DNA of 64,000 nt, from contig DGQK01000026.1 in the NCBI GenBank assembly GCA_002390745.1, positions 1-64,000 of the forward strand, read 5' to 3'. Positions 35,111-43,172 of the stretch are shown in pieces. The notes beneath the pieces were generated by a model. It did no database searches. It was not told the origin of the DNA and saw nothing but the letters and a program-made list of their open reading frames with translations. The stretch comes from Bacteroidetes bacterium UBA4416. GTDB taxonomy: Bacteria; Bacteroidota; Bacteroidia; B-17B0; Aurantibacillaceae. Each line of letters opens with the position of its first letter. The first letter of the stretch is position 1. The position numbers and the translations under genes were made by a program.

Positions 35111-36136
35111 CTAAATACTAATCTCTCCCCGCAGATCCGTTTCGAGCAGTTGTTTGGTTTTGGCATAAGATAGCTTTTTGCCGAGCACAAACATCAGCTT
35201 GGCTATAGCACTCTCGAAGGTAATATCGGCGCCGCCTACCACACCCATTTTTTTGAGCATGCTGCTGGTTTCGTACATCCCCTGGATAACCTTACCCTCC
35301 GAGCATTGCGTGACATTGTAAATAATGATCCCTTTTTTAATCGCTTCTTTCAGAGCGTTGATGAACCAGGCCTCGGTGCTTGCATTCCCCGCGCCAAAGG
35401 TTTCTATGATCACCGCTTTGATGCCTGGAGTGGTGAGTATGGACAAGGTGATTTTTTTACTCAGCCCTGGAAAAAGCTTTAGCACCACAATGTCGTTATC
35501 CAGCTGCGTATGCACCGTAAACGGCTTTTTCGATACCTTCAGCAAAGCGCTTGTGTTGTACTGAATGGTAACACCAGCCTCTGCCAGCTCCGGATAGTTA
35601 GGCGATTTGAACGCGTCGAAATGCGCCGAGTTATATTTATAAGTGCGGTTGCCGCGGTAAAGCTTGTACTCGAAATACACGCATACCTCATTCACCAGCG
35701 GCTTCCCGTTTTTTTGCGCGGCAGCAATTTCAATGGCCGTAATCAGGTTTTCCTTTCCATCGGTGCGGATGATCCCGATAGGCAGTTGAGAGCCCGTGAG
35801 GATCACCGGCTTTGCCAGATGCTCCAGCATAAAGCTGAGCGCGCTGGCCGTATACGACATGGTATCCGATCCGTGCAGGATCACAAAGCCATCGTACCTC
35901 GTGTATTGCTCTTTAATGATCGTGGCCAGCTCGATCCACACGGAGGGATGCATGTTGGAGGAATCGATCGGCTGGGAAAAAGAAATCGAAGAAAGCTCAA
36001 TGTCGAATTTTTCCAGTTCAGGGATCTGCCTGGTGAGGGCTTTAAAATTAAAGGGCCTGAGCTCACCCGTGCGCGCATCCTGCATCATCCCAATGGTGCC
36101 GCCTGTATAGATCAGTAGAACGGATGTTTTTTTCAT
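35111..36136 (-). CDS. ansA: type I L-asparaginase
   Basis: A 341-residue cytosolic enzyme. The two catalytic threonine motifs are present: TGGTIGM (11-17) and HGSDTMSYTASALSFML (about 88-104), with the Lys in VILTGSQLPIG nearby. It hydrolyses asparagine to aspartate and ammonia. No signal peptide, so it is the cytoplasmic type. A 15-bp inverted repeat separates it from the DUF3127 gene upstream. Confidence 0.94.
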   Translation of the reverse strand: MKKTSVLLIYTGGTIGMMQDARTGELRPFNFKALTRQIPELEKFDIELSSISFSQPIDSSNMHPSVWIELATIIKEQYTRYDGFVILHGSDTMSYTASALSFMLEHLAKPVILTGSQLPIGIIRTDGKENLITAIEIAAAQKNGKPLVNEVCVYFEYKLYRGNRTYKYNSAHFDAFKSPNYPELAEAGVTIQYNTSALLKVSKKPFTVHTQLDNDIVVLKLFPGLSKKITLSILTTPGIKAVIIETFGAGNASTEAWFINALKEAIKKGIIIYNVTQCSEGKVIQGMYETSSMLKKMGVVGGADITFESAIAKLMFVLGKKLSYAKTKQLLETDLRGEISI

Positions 36137-36156
36137 AAAGGCTGTAAAAGAAACAA

Positions 36157-36203
36157 GGCACAGGATAAAAGACCGTAACTACTTACATCTTTTATCCTGT
36201 GCC
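36157..36203 (-). terminator. 15-bp perfect inverted repeat after the DUF3127 gene
   Basis: GGCACAGGATAAAAG (36157-36171) and its exact complement at 36189-36203 enclose 17 bases and are followed on the minus strand by TTGTTTCTTTT. This separates the DUF3127 gene from ansA on the same strand. Confidence 0.65.
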
Positions 36204-36230
36204 TCAATCTCAGATGATCTTTTTATTTTT

Positions 36231-36614
36231 TTAGAACGGTAAATCGTCGTTATCGGAAATGCTGCTGTTGAATACCGGCGCTTTCGTGCTCTCGTTCATT
36301 CCTGCATTGCTGTTTTGCGCAGGGGAAGACTGTCCGCCACCTACTCTTTCAAGCCTCCAGGCTTCCAGGGTATTGAAATAACGGATGCCTTGTGGCCCGT
36401 TCCATTCGCGGCCTCTCAGGTTGAACTGTACTTTTATTTCCTCTCCTTCATTAAATTGGTCAAGTAAAGAACATTTATCCTGAGTGATCTGAAAACTAAC
36501 ATATTGTGGATAGGGTGTGCTAAGGTCTGTAGCCAATACAAAATCCCTTTTTTGAAATTTCTCGCTTACTTTCTGTGTGTCAAACTTTACTTTTAACTGT
36601 CCTGTTACTTCCAT
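36231..36614 (-). CDS. DUF3127 domain protein, OB-fold-like
   Basis: A 127-residue protein. The first 92 residues form the DUF3127 domain (KFDTQKVSEKFQKRDFVLATD, PQYVSFQITQDKCSLLDQF, VQFNLRGREWNGPQGIRYFNTLEAWRLERV), a family confined mainly to Bacteroidota and predicted to have an OB fold. The tail is Ser/Asn-rich and ends in acidic DDLPF, like the C-terminus of single-stranded DNA-binding proteins. A role in single-stranded DNA binding is therefore likely but inferred. Confidence 0.85.
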   Translation of the reverse strand: MEVTGQLKVKFDTQKVSEKFQKRDFVLATDLSTPYPQYVSFQITQDKCSLLDQFNEGEEIKVQFNLRGREWNGPQGIRYFNTLEAWRLERVGGGQSSPAQNSNAGMNESTKAPVFNSSISDNDDLPF

Positions 36615-36651
36615 GATATATATTGATTTTAAATGTTTACGCGTCTATGCC

Positions 36652-36659
36652 CAAAATTA
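36652..36659 (-). promoter_or_regulatory. -7 box (TAATTTTG) of the DUF3127 gene
   Basis: An exact TAnnTTTG match on the minus strand, about 38 bases before the ATG at 36614. The -33 box is weak (TTTA). Confidence 0.4.
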
Positions 36660-36752
36660 CAACAATAACCCCATTAGAGCTAAAAAGTTTAATTCACAAA
36701 ACCCACAATATTTTAACAATGCCGCGTGAACAGAGGCCTTGCAGCCCACAAA

Positions 36753-36780
36753 AAAATCCCGCATTTTTTTGCGGGATTTT
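36753..36780. terminator. intrinsic terminator after the M23 peptidase gene
   Basis: AAAATCCCGC (36753-36762) pairs with GCGGGATTTT (36771-36780) over an 8-base T-rich loop. T-runs occur on both sides, so it can work in both directions; it serves the leftward M23 gene ending at 36800. Confidence 0.8.
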
Positions 36781-36799
36781 CTGACAGAATGCTGTTCTT

Positions 36800-37846
36800 T
36801 TAAATTTTCAATTTCTGACCGAGTTGCAAAACTTTGGTCTGCTTAATGCCGTTCTTTTTGCAGATGGCAGAAATGGTAGTATGGTTGCGTTGTGCGATCT
36901 TGCCCAACGTGTCGCCTTTTCTCACGACATATACTTTTCCTTTGCCACCTTTAGCGCTTGCTTTCGCTTTGCCGGAACTGCTTCTGGCATAGCTCAGGTC
37001 TTTTCTGTGGCGGCTGTGCAGCGCACGCAGGTCGTATTTATTTTCCACGTCAGAACGTGTGATCATGCACTCGTTCTTTTTCAGTGTTCCGGAAGCGTAA
37101 TCGATAAAATCTTCCGTATCCATCGCCTGGCCCAGGTAACGCATTTCGAAGTGCAGGTGAGAACCAAAGGAATGACCGGTGTTACCGCCCAGCCCGATAT
37201 TCTGCCCGGCTTCCACCATCTGTCCGGCTTCTACATTGATTTTTGATAAGTGCGCATAAACCGTTTCCAGTCCGTTGGCATGCCTGATGATCACTACATT
37301 GCCATAGCTTCTGTTCAGCTTGGCAATACGCACCATGCCATCAAATGCCGCAACAACGGTATCGCCGGTTTCAAGGTCGATATCAGTGCCATAGTGAGGC
37401 CTTCTCTTTCTCCAACCGAATAATGAGGTCAGATTTCCCTTACATGGGACTACAAATCCACAATCCGTAGGCTCAGTGAGGCGAATAACTGCCGAATCCT
37501 GTTTAAAGCTGGCTGCAAAGGAGTAAGGGTGAATGGTCGAAGTATCCCAGGAAGAATATAAATCATTGGAAGGAAAAGCCAGGAGCGAATCCACCTCATC
37601 TTCCTCATGCTCATGATCATCCTGCAAAACCAGCAGAGACGGATCGAGGACAACCTTGGTCGTGTCATCCTTTTTTACAGCCTTCTTTTTTCCGTCGTCC
37701 TTAACAGGCTTTTCGTCCGGGTAAGTTTCAGAAACGTTTGGCGCAATAGTTGAGGAGTTCTTAATGGCCCTATCGGGGCTAACAGCGCTCAGTATTAACG
37801 AGGTACTCATTAATACTGAAGTGATTATGCCTTTTGTTGTGATCAT
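36800..37846 (-). CDS. M23 family endopeptidase with C-terminal LysM domain
   Basis: Started at MITTKGIITSVLMS (37846) it has 348 residues and a signal sequence. An acidic Lys/Asp-rich linker (about 45-90) precedes the LytM-type M23 domain (about 140-250): the zinc ligands lie in HYGTDID and SHLHFEMRY. The LysM domain (about 303-348, VVRKGDTLGKIAQRNHTTISAI) binds glycan. All metal ligands are present, so it is probably an active peptidoglycan cross-link hydrolase. It is transcribed alone with a strong terminator. Confidence 0.92.
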   Translation of the reverse strand: MITTKGIITSVLMSTSLILSAVSPDRAIKNSSTIAPNVSETYPDEKPVKDDGKKKAVKKDDTTKVVLDPSLLVLQDDHEHEEDEVDSLLAFPSNDLYSSWDTSTIHPYSFAASFKQDSAVIRLTEPTDCGFVVPCKGNLTSLFGWRKRRPHYGTDIDLETGDTVVAAFDGMVRIAKLNRSYGNVVIIRHANGLETVYAHLSKINVEAGQMVEAGQNIGLGGNTGHSFGSHLHFEMRYLGQAMDTEDFIDYASGTLKKNECMITRSDVENKYDLRALHSRHRKDLSYARSSSGKAKASAKGGKGKVYVVRKGDTLGKIAQRNHTTISAICKKNGIKQTKVLQLGQKLKI

Positions 37847-37984
37847 TAATTTTTTTTGAGTTTTGCAAATTTGTTCTTTTTTGTGAATAAAGCAAGTGTT
37901 AATTGCTGTTAACACACTCAAAGTTATTAACAATCCACTCAGTCAAAGGCAATTTTCACTGTTAATCAGCGTTTTAGAATTCTG

Positions 37985-38446
37985 TCAAATTTCTGTCAAA
38001 ACTGCATAGGGAGGAAATTCTTTCAAAATTTCCGGCTCCTGTCCGTCAATTCTGAGGCATACATGCTGGCGGCCATTGGTGATAAAGAGGTATGGTACCT
38101 GCAAGGTAAGGTTATAGCGAAGGGCCTGGTTCACAGCTTTTTGATCGAGTTCTACCGATGGCGCCTTGCATTCGATGATCATTAAAGGCTTGAGCTTACT
38201 GTTGAATACCACCACATCTGTCCGCTTCCGGGTTCCGTTCAGCATCAGCTGTTTTTCTACCGATACCATCGACAAGGGCACTTCCCGGTGATACACCAGG
38301 TAATGGATCAGGTGTTGCCTTACCCACTCTTCCGGGCTCAGCACCACAAATTTCCGGCGAACCATGTCGAATACCTGCAACACTCCGGTTTCGTTGTTCC
38401 GGAAGCGGACATCAATGGCGGGGAAATTCAATACAGGAAGAGACAC
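37985..38446 (-). CDS. orphan HsdR N-terminal-type nuclease domain protein
   Basis: A 153-residue protein of the HSDR_N_2 family (type I restriction enzyme R N-terminus). The PD-(D/E)xK core is visible: TDVVVF followed by PLMIIECKAP (about residues 78-97), with a helix ALRYNLTLQVPYLFITNG after it. No HsdM, HsdS or helicase gene is near, so this is a stand-alone protein as in many Bacteroidota. It may be a DNA-binding or nuclease domain with a housekeeping role; the activity is unproven. Confidence 0.82.
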   Translation of the reverse strand: MSLPVLNFPAIDVRFRNNETGVLQVFDMVRRKFVVLSPEEWVRQHLIHYLVYHREVPLSMVSVEKQLMLNGTRKRTDVVVFNSKLKPLMIIECKAPSVELDQKAVNQALRYNLTLQVPYLFITNGRQHVCLRIDGQEPEILKEFPPYAVLTEI

Positions 38447-38643
38447 GATAGGGATGATCTAAAATTTTATGCAATATAAGTGGATGCCTTCTTTTGGCTG
38501 CGCCTTCAAAAAACAGCCTGAAAATAATCAAAGCATAAAGATAAAGTAAAATAATTATGATACGCGAATGGCAAATACTTAGTAATTTAGTAGTTATATT
38601 AAGCAATGCCTCCGGGCATTTTCAAAATAGAGATACGAGATAT

Positions 38644-39414
38644 ATGAAAACGAAAGAAGAAATTGTCAACAACTGGCTCCCAAGATATACGGGCAAAAAA
38701 ATAGAGGATTTTGGTAAATATATTTTACTGACCAATTTCAGCGGCTATGTAAAAACCTTTGCGGAATGGAACAACGTGCAGATCGAAGGCCTCGACAAGC
38801 CTATGCAGAGCGCCACACACGAAGGCATTACGATCATTAACTTCAGCATGGGCAGTGCGATGGCTGCTACCATCATGGACCTCCTGACGGCAGTCATGCC
38901 CAAAGCGGTATTGTTTCTTGGCAAATGCGGCGGCCTGAAAAAGAAAAACCAGATCGGCGACCTTATCCTGCCGATTGCCGCCATCCGCGGCGAAGGGACA
39001 TCCAGCGATTACCTGCCGAGCGAAGTGCCGGCCCTCCCCTCTTTTAACCTGCAAAAAGCCATTTCCTATACCATCCGCCTCAGCGGCCGCGATTACTGGA
39101 CAGGCACCGTGTATACCACCAACCGCCGGGTATGGGAGCACGACGAGAAATTCAAAGACTACCTCAGAACCCTGCGAAGCATGGCCATTGATATGGAAAC
39201 AGCTACTATTTTCAGTGTGGGCTTCCACAACGAAATCCCCGTAGGCGCCCTACTGCTGGTGAGCGATCAGCCGATGATCCCGGAAGGCGTGAAAACAGAG
39301 GAGAGCGACAAAAAAGTAACTTCCAACTTTGCTGACGACCACCTCAGGATCGGCATTGACTCTCTCAAAGAACTGCAAAAAGCAGGCATCTCGGTGAAGC
39401 ATTTGAAGTTTTAG
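38644..39414 (+). CDS. amn: AMP nucleosidase
   Basis: Started at MKTKEEIVNNWLPRYTG (38644) it has 256 residues, the short AMP nucleosidase form of Bacteroidota. NFSMGSAMAATIMDLLTAV, FLGKCGGL, GEGTSSDYLPSEVPALPSF and MAIDMETATIFSVG are features of the nucleoside phosphorylase/AMN superfamily. It cleaves AMP to adenine and ribose 5-phosphate and so sets the AMP pool. The frame opens upstream at 38557, but those codons are unlike the family. Confidence 0.92.
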   Translation: MKTKEEIVNNWLPRYTGKKIEDFGKYILLTNFSGYVKTFAEWNNVQIEGLDKPMQSATHEGITIINFSMGSAMAATIMDLLTAVMPKAVLFLGKCGGLKKKNQIGDLILPIAAIRGEGTSSDYLPSEVPALPSFNLQKAISYTIRLSGRDYWTGTVYTTNRRVWEHDEKFKDYLRTLRSMAIDMETATIFSVGFHNEIPVGALLLVSDQPMIPEGVKTEESDKKVTSNFADDHLRIGIDSLKELQKAGISVKHLKF

Positions 39415-39454
39415 GATAACGCGATCAGCTGGTGTTGATCGTTAAGGGATATCC

Positions 39455-40525
39455 TCACAGCATCTTGTAGAGCTTACTTTGCTGGAAGCGTGTGTATGAT
39501 TTCGGATGTTTCATCCTGAACCGGTAACCGATCGAGAAATTGACAGCGCCATACTTTGAGAAGTATTCCATCACATTGCTGTTGTAATAACTGAAATCGG
39601 AACTGGTGGTAAAAAGCACAAAGAATTTTTTGAAGTTCAGTCCGAACGACGAGCGGAAATCGCCCGACAGGGAGGTATAGAATAAATTGCGGGGCGATTC
39701 GCCCAGATAGTGATAGGTACGCCACTGCTCCTCGGGCCCGATGATGAGTGTAAGGTTCAGGAAAAACGCTTTCCAGAGCACAAGGTTAAAGCTCCCGCCG
39801 CCATAGATGGAGAACGCAAATACATTCAGCCCATTCACATTACCGTAGTCATCGTAATAATGCCTTACCGGCAAAGGAATAAAAGAACTGTCGGAGTTGA
39901 GGCGGTTGTAATAAATATTGGCAGTGAGCACAAAGCTGAACGCAGGCTTTAACTGCCGTTGGCTACAGGAATATCCCGACTTGAAGGAAAATTTATTGGC
40001 ATTGGTGAAAAAGAGGAATTTGGTTTTATAGGCTTCCGATTTCAGGGTCGGCAATTGCGTGTAGACACCGTCCCTTTTAAAGGTGGTGTCATAAAATGAT
40101 GTATTGTTGTTGTAAAATCCGGTGTAGCTGCGGTAGCTGTTTTCCAGGATCCAGCGGTTGCCGCCCACATTCAGCGCGAGGTTGGTATATTTGGTATCCC
40201 CTTTGGATGCCTGGTTCTGAGGAGGCGTGCTTTTAAATCCGAAGGCAATATTCAGCTTATCGTAATTGAGCTCAATGCCCGTGATGTTATTGGCCTCGGC
40301 CTTGTAGGCAACCTTCGATTGCCCGGTGCTGTCCTTATTCAGTTTTTGTGTGATATCCATCCCGTAGGACCTCACCGACTGAAAAACCGAGACGACAAGC
40401 CGGTCCCTGTACTTGCGGTAATAGGTGGTGTCCCAGTTCTGAGCATGCAAAAAAAGCGGACCAAAGCCCAAAATAATCCATATCAACCGGTTCAGGAGCA
40501 TCAAGACGGGGAAAAAAATTTGCAT
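39455..40525 (-). CDS. DUF4421 family outer-membrane protein
   Basis: A 356-residue protein with a signal-like N-terminus (LNRLIWIILGFGPLFLHAQ). It matches DUF4421: YYRKYRDRLVVSVFQSVRSYGMDI, NYDKLNIAFGFKSTPPQNQASKGDTKYTNLALN, and a series of amphipathic strands ending in INFSIGYRFRM-type NFSIGYRFRM. These are predicted outer-membrane barrels of Bacteroidota without known role. It is divergent from the MscS gene. Confidence 0.82.
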   Translation of the reverse strand: MQIFFPVLMLLNRLIWIILGFGPLFLHAQNWDTTYYRKYRDRLVVSVFQSVRSYGMDITQKLNKDSTGQSKVAYKAEANNITGIELNYDKLNIAFGFKSTPPQNQASKGDTKYTNLALNVGGNRWILENSYRSYTGFYNNNTSFYDTTFKRDGVYTQLPTLKSEAYKTKFLFFTNANKFSFKSGYSCSQRQLKPAFSFVLTANIYYNRLNSDSSFIPLPVRHYYDDYGNVNGLNVFAFSIYGGGSFNLVLWKAFFLNLTLIIGPEEQWRTYHYLGESPRNLFYTSLSGDFRSSFGLNFKKFFVLFTTSSDFSYYNSNVMEYFSKYGAVNFSIGYRFRMKHPKSYTRFQQSKLYKML

Positions 40526-40547
40526 ATAAAAATAAATAATAATTTTG
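40519..40547 (+). promoter_or_regulatory. promoter of the MscS channel gene
   Basis: TTTG (40519-40522), a 17-base spacer and TAATTTTG (40540-40547) match the Bacteroidota consensus fully. The ATG at 40572 follows after a leader of about 18 bases. The promoter overlaps the first codons of the divergent DUF4421 gene. Confidence 0.55.
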
Positions 40548-40571
40548 ACCCTGAAAAAAACGTTTCGGAAT

Positions 40572-41384
40572 ATGAATAACTACACTTCAAAAATAGACGA
40601 GCACATTGAGCGCTTCATTGCCAATGTCATAGAATACACCCCGCGTGTGATCGGAGCCTTCCTGTTCCTGGTGGTCGGGATGTGGCTCATTAACCGTTTT
40701 TCGAAGATCGCTATCCGCCGGATGGAGAAACGGGACCTGGAGATCTCGATTCGCACCTTTGTCAAGAGCCTGATCTCCATCGGTCTGAAAATTGTCCTGA
40801 TCGTTACGGTAGCCGGCATGCTCGGCATCGGCACAACCTCTTTCGTTACCATCCTCGGCGCTGCGGGATTGGCAGTAGGCCTGGCCTTACAGGGTTCTTT
40901 GTCCAATTTTGCAGGCGGTGTGCTCATCCTCATCTTTAAGCCATATAAAGTAGGCGACACCATCGAAGCACTCGGGCAAACCGGCACTGTCAAAGAGATC
41001 CAGATCTTCAATACCATTCTCCTTACCGGCGATCTCAAAACCATCATCCTGCCTAACGGCTCAGTGTCGAACGGCACCATCGTCAATCATACCAAATACG
41101 GCACACTGCGCTGCGATGTGCATGTTACCATTGCAGCCAGCAACGATGTTGACCTCGTCAAAAACCTGCTGATCGATGAGATGATGAAACTTCCGGCTAT
41201 CCTGAAAAATCCTTTGCCGGAGGTGATTGCCCTGAAGATCGTAGACAATGGCGTTACTCTGGCCCTTAAGCCTTATGCGCTGGCGGCGGATTATGGAAAG
41301 GTAAATTCAGAGCTGGTGGAAATGGCCAAGCGCGTGTTTGCCAAAAACCAGATCCCGATGGCGCCGGTAAAAGCAAATCCCTGA
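40572..41384 (+). CDS. small-conductance mechanosensitive channel, MscS family
   Basis: Started at MNNYTSKIDEHIERF (40572) it has 270 residues. Three transmembrane helices (about 23-42, 62-85, 88-115) precede the cytosolic beta and alpha/beta cage. TM3 holds the Gly/Ala-packed signature GAAGLAVGLALQGSLSNFAGGVLI (about 96-119) followed by FKPYKVGD. The channel opens when membrane tension rises and releases solutes on hypo-osmotic shock. Confidence 0.93.
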   Translation: MNNYTSKIDEHIERFIANVIEYTPRVIGAFLFLVVGMWLINRFSKIAIRRMEKRDLEISIRTFVKSLISIGLKIVLIVTVAGMLGIGTTSFVTILGAAGLAVGLALQGSLSNFAGGVLILIFKPYKVGDTIEALGQTGTVKEIQIFNTILLTGDLKTIILPNGSVSNGTIVNHTKYGTLRCDVHVTIAASNDVDLVKNLLIDEMMKLPAILKNPLPEVIALKIVDNGVTLALKPYALAADYGKVNSELVEMAKRVFAKNQIPMAPVKANP

Positions 41385-41427
41385 TGCTTGTCTGTTGGGC
41401 CAGGCTGAATTTGTTTTTGCGAGCTGG

Positions 41428-41997
41428 CTATTCCGACCAGCGGTAGCTATCGATGCTTAATCCCGCGAGGTCGAGGATGCGGTCTGTTACGGTAGCCGCC
41501 AATGCTTCGAAGGTGGAAGGCTTGCTGTAAAAAGACGGAGAGGCCGGGCAAATGATCCCGCCGGCTTCTGTTACCGCTTTCATGTTATTGATATGAATGA
41601 GGCTGTAAGGTGTATCGCGCACGGCAAGAATGAGCCTGCGCCTTTCCTTGAGGATCACATCGGCAGCACGGGTGGTAAGATCGTTACTTATACCCGAAGC
41701 GATGCGCGCCATGGTTCCCATGCTGCAGGGGCATACGATCATGGTCTTGTACCTTGCCGAGCCTGAAGCAAAGGGCGCATAAAAATCCATCTTCTCATAA
41801 AAGGTAAAGTCCGTGTAGAGCTTATAGTCCTCGTTGCCAAGCTCGTGCTTCCAGACATCCTTCGCATTATGGCTCATCACGATTCCTACTTTCTCTACCT
41901 GGTCCGAAAGCGTTGCCAATTTATCGAGCAGTACCTTGGCATAAATGCTTCCGCTGGCGCCGGTAATAGCAACTATGATCTTCTGTTTCTCTGTCAC
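41428..41997 (-). CDS. ubiX: UbiX family flavin prenyltransferase
   Basis: A 189-residue flavoprotein. The N-terminal AITGASGSIYAKVLL (about 9-23) binds FMN; VCPCSMGTMARIASGISNDLTTRAADVILKERRRLILAVRDTPYSLIHINNM (about 88-139) is the family signature. It attaches a dimethylallyl group to FMN, giving the prenylated cofactor for UbiD-type decarboxylases; no ubiD lies here. It begins 3 bases before the upstream barrel gene's stop region and is co-transcribed with it. Confidence 0.94.
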   Translation of the reverse strand: MTEKQKIIVAITGASGSIYAKVLLDKLATLSDQVEKVGIVMSHNAKDVWKHELGNEDYKLYTDFTFYEKMDFYAPFASGSARYKTMIVCPCSMGTMARIASGISNDLTTRAADVILKERRRLILAVRDTPYSLIHINNMKAVTEAGGIICPASPSFYSKPSTFEALAATVTDRILDLAGLSIDSYRWSE

Positions 41998-42000
41998 GCT

Positions 42001-42645
42001 CTATGATGCTTTTTTGGTGCGGATCCTGTAAGTTAGTGCAAATTCCAGGATATTGTTGTAATAGCCTTTATTAAACGTACGGGCAATGATATTGTTGAAA
42101 TAAATAGCCTGCCTGGTGCGATTGGGCCTGGTGGTAATGAATGAATTGCTGCTCCTGAGGTTCACCGACCAGTTCGGTGTGATGGCATAGCCCAGGCCGA
42201 TCTTCACGGAATACTCAAACTTAAGGAAAGGGTACATCCCCGTAAGGTTGCCGGCCTCCGAGCCTTCGTAGTAATTAATGAGGTAGCCGGCGGAAACGCC
42301 TGCATCAAATAAAAATTTTTTCTGCTTGTATACGACCATGAGCGGTACTTCCAGGTAGTTCATGTTCAGATAATAATACGTGAGGTCGTTTTTTTCCGCG
42401 TTCTGGTTCTTGCGGGCTCCCTTCTGGATAAACCAGAACGACATATTGGCGCTCCATTGATCTGAAAATACACGTTCCACACCTACTCCACCCATTCCTC
42501 CCAGTTTATGAAAACCACTGTAGGCATCGCCGTGCACCTGCGAAGGCGTCACACCAGCTGTGAGAAGAAGGTTAAATGTATTGGACTTTTCCTGGCTGCA
42601 CAATGCCAGGGGAATAAGAAACAGTATGCAGACGAGCGTTTTCAA
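42001..42645 (-). CDS. PorT family outer-membrane beta-barrel protein
   Basis: A 214-residue protein with a signal peptide (VCILFLIPLALCSQ). It has the OMP_b-brl_2 strand pattern: NTFNLLLTAGVTPSQVHGD, NYLEVPLMVVYKQKKFLFDAGVSAGYLI, FEYSVKIGLGYAI and a C-terminal LEFALTYRIRT. It lies in a cluster with the DUF7793-like gene upstream (19 bases) and ubiX downstream (3 bases). Function unknown. Confidence 0.8.
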   Translation of the reverse strand: MKTLVCILFLIPLALCSQEKSNTFNLLLTAGVTPSQVHGDAYSGFHKLGGMGGVGVERVFSDQWSANMSFWFIQKGARKNQNAEKNDLTYYYLNMNYLEVPLMVVYKQKKFLFDAGVSAGYLINYYEGSEAGNLTGMYPFLKFEYSVKIGLGYAITPNWSVNLRSSNSFITTRPNRTRQAIYFNNIIARTFNKGYYNNILEFALTYRIRTKKAS

Positions 42646-42664
42646 GACGGCTAAAGATACGCAT

Positions 42665-43048
42665 TTATCCCATAAACTGATTCAGCCATTTCAGCGCATC
42701 TTCTTTGCTGGTAAAGAACTTGGTAGGGCGCTCAGGGCCTACGATCTTAATATAAAAGTTGGCAACCAGCTTCTGCGCAATGGACTGGATCACAAAGGCA
42801 TCTGCACTCGAATAAGGATCGTTCCCGTTTTTGGAAAGATGCTTTAAAAAACTAACGTCAGAGGTTGTGTACTCACCGCACAATACCAGTACCGGCAGGC
42901 AGTCTCCTCCCATTTGTTTCTGAACCTCAATCAGTTGCCTTAGCTCTTTAATTCCGAATTCCGAATTGGCAAAAACATCTACTTCGTATAAGCCCGCATG
43001 CTTGATCAATCTAAAATTTTTAAATGAGGCCGTATTAGATGAAGACAT
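42665..43048 (-). CDS. small STAS-like protein (DUF7793 type)
   Basis: Started at MSSSNTASFKNFRL (43048) it has 127 residues. The alpha/beta pattern CLPVLVLCGEYTTSDVSFLKHLS, AFVIQSIAQKLVANFYIKI and the closing RPTKFFTSKEDALKWLNQF resemble SpoIIAA/STAS-like proteins of the DUF7793 group. Many Bacteroidota have such small proteins of unknown use. The promoter -7 box TATATTTG lies just upstream. Confidence 0.72.
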   Translation of the reverse strand: MSSSNTASFKNFRLIKHAGLYEVDVFANSEFGIKELRQLIEVQKQMGGDCLPVLVLCGEYTTSDVSFLKHLSKNGNDPYSSADAFVIQSIAQKLVANFYIKIVGPERPTKFFTSKEDALKWLNQFMG

Positions 43049-43081
43049 GTTTTTTAAGGACGTATATAAGTTTAATTCGAA

Positions 43082-43089
43082 CAAATATA
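43082..43089 (-). promoter_or_regulatory. -7 box (TATATTTG) of the DUF7793-like gene
   Basis: An exact TAnnTTTG match on the minus strand, 34 bases before the ATG at 43048. No -33 TTTG is visible. Confidence 0.4.
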
Positions 43090-43126
43090 CATTTTAACAT
43101 TTAACATTTCACCGTTAAGCGATAAA

Positions 43127-43154
43127 AAAATCCCGCCAGATGGGGCGGGATTTT
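43127..43154. terminator. intrinsic terminator after pruA
   Basis: AAAATCCCGCC (43127-43137) pairs with GGCGGGATTTT (43144-43154) over 6 bases. A-run and T-run allow it to act both ways; it closes the leftward pruA gene. Confidence 0.8.
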
Positions 43155-43172
43155 CTGAAAAACGTAAGCCGG

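Noticed and set aside
37985..38446. Type I restriction system
   Set aside because: Only an HsdR N-terminal-like domain is present; there is no methylase, specificity or helicase gene.
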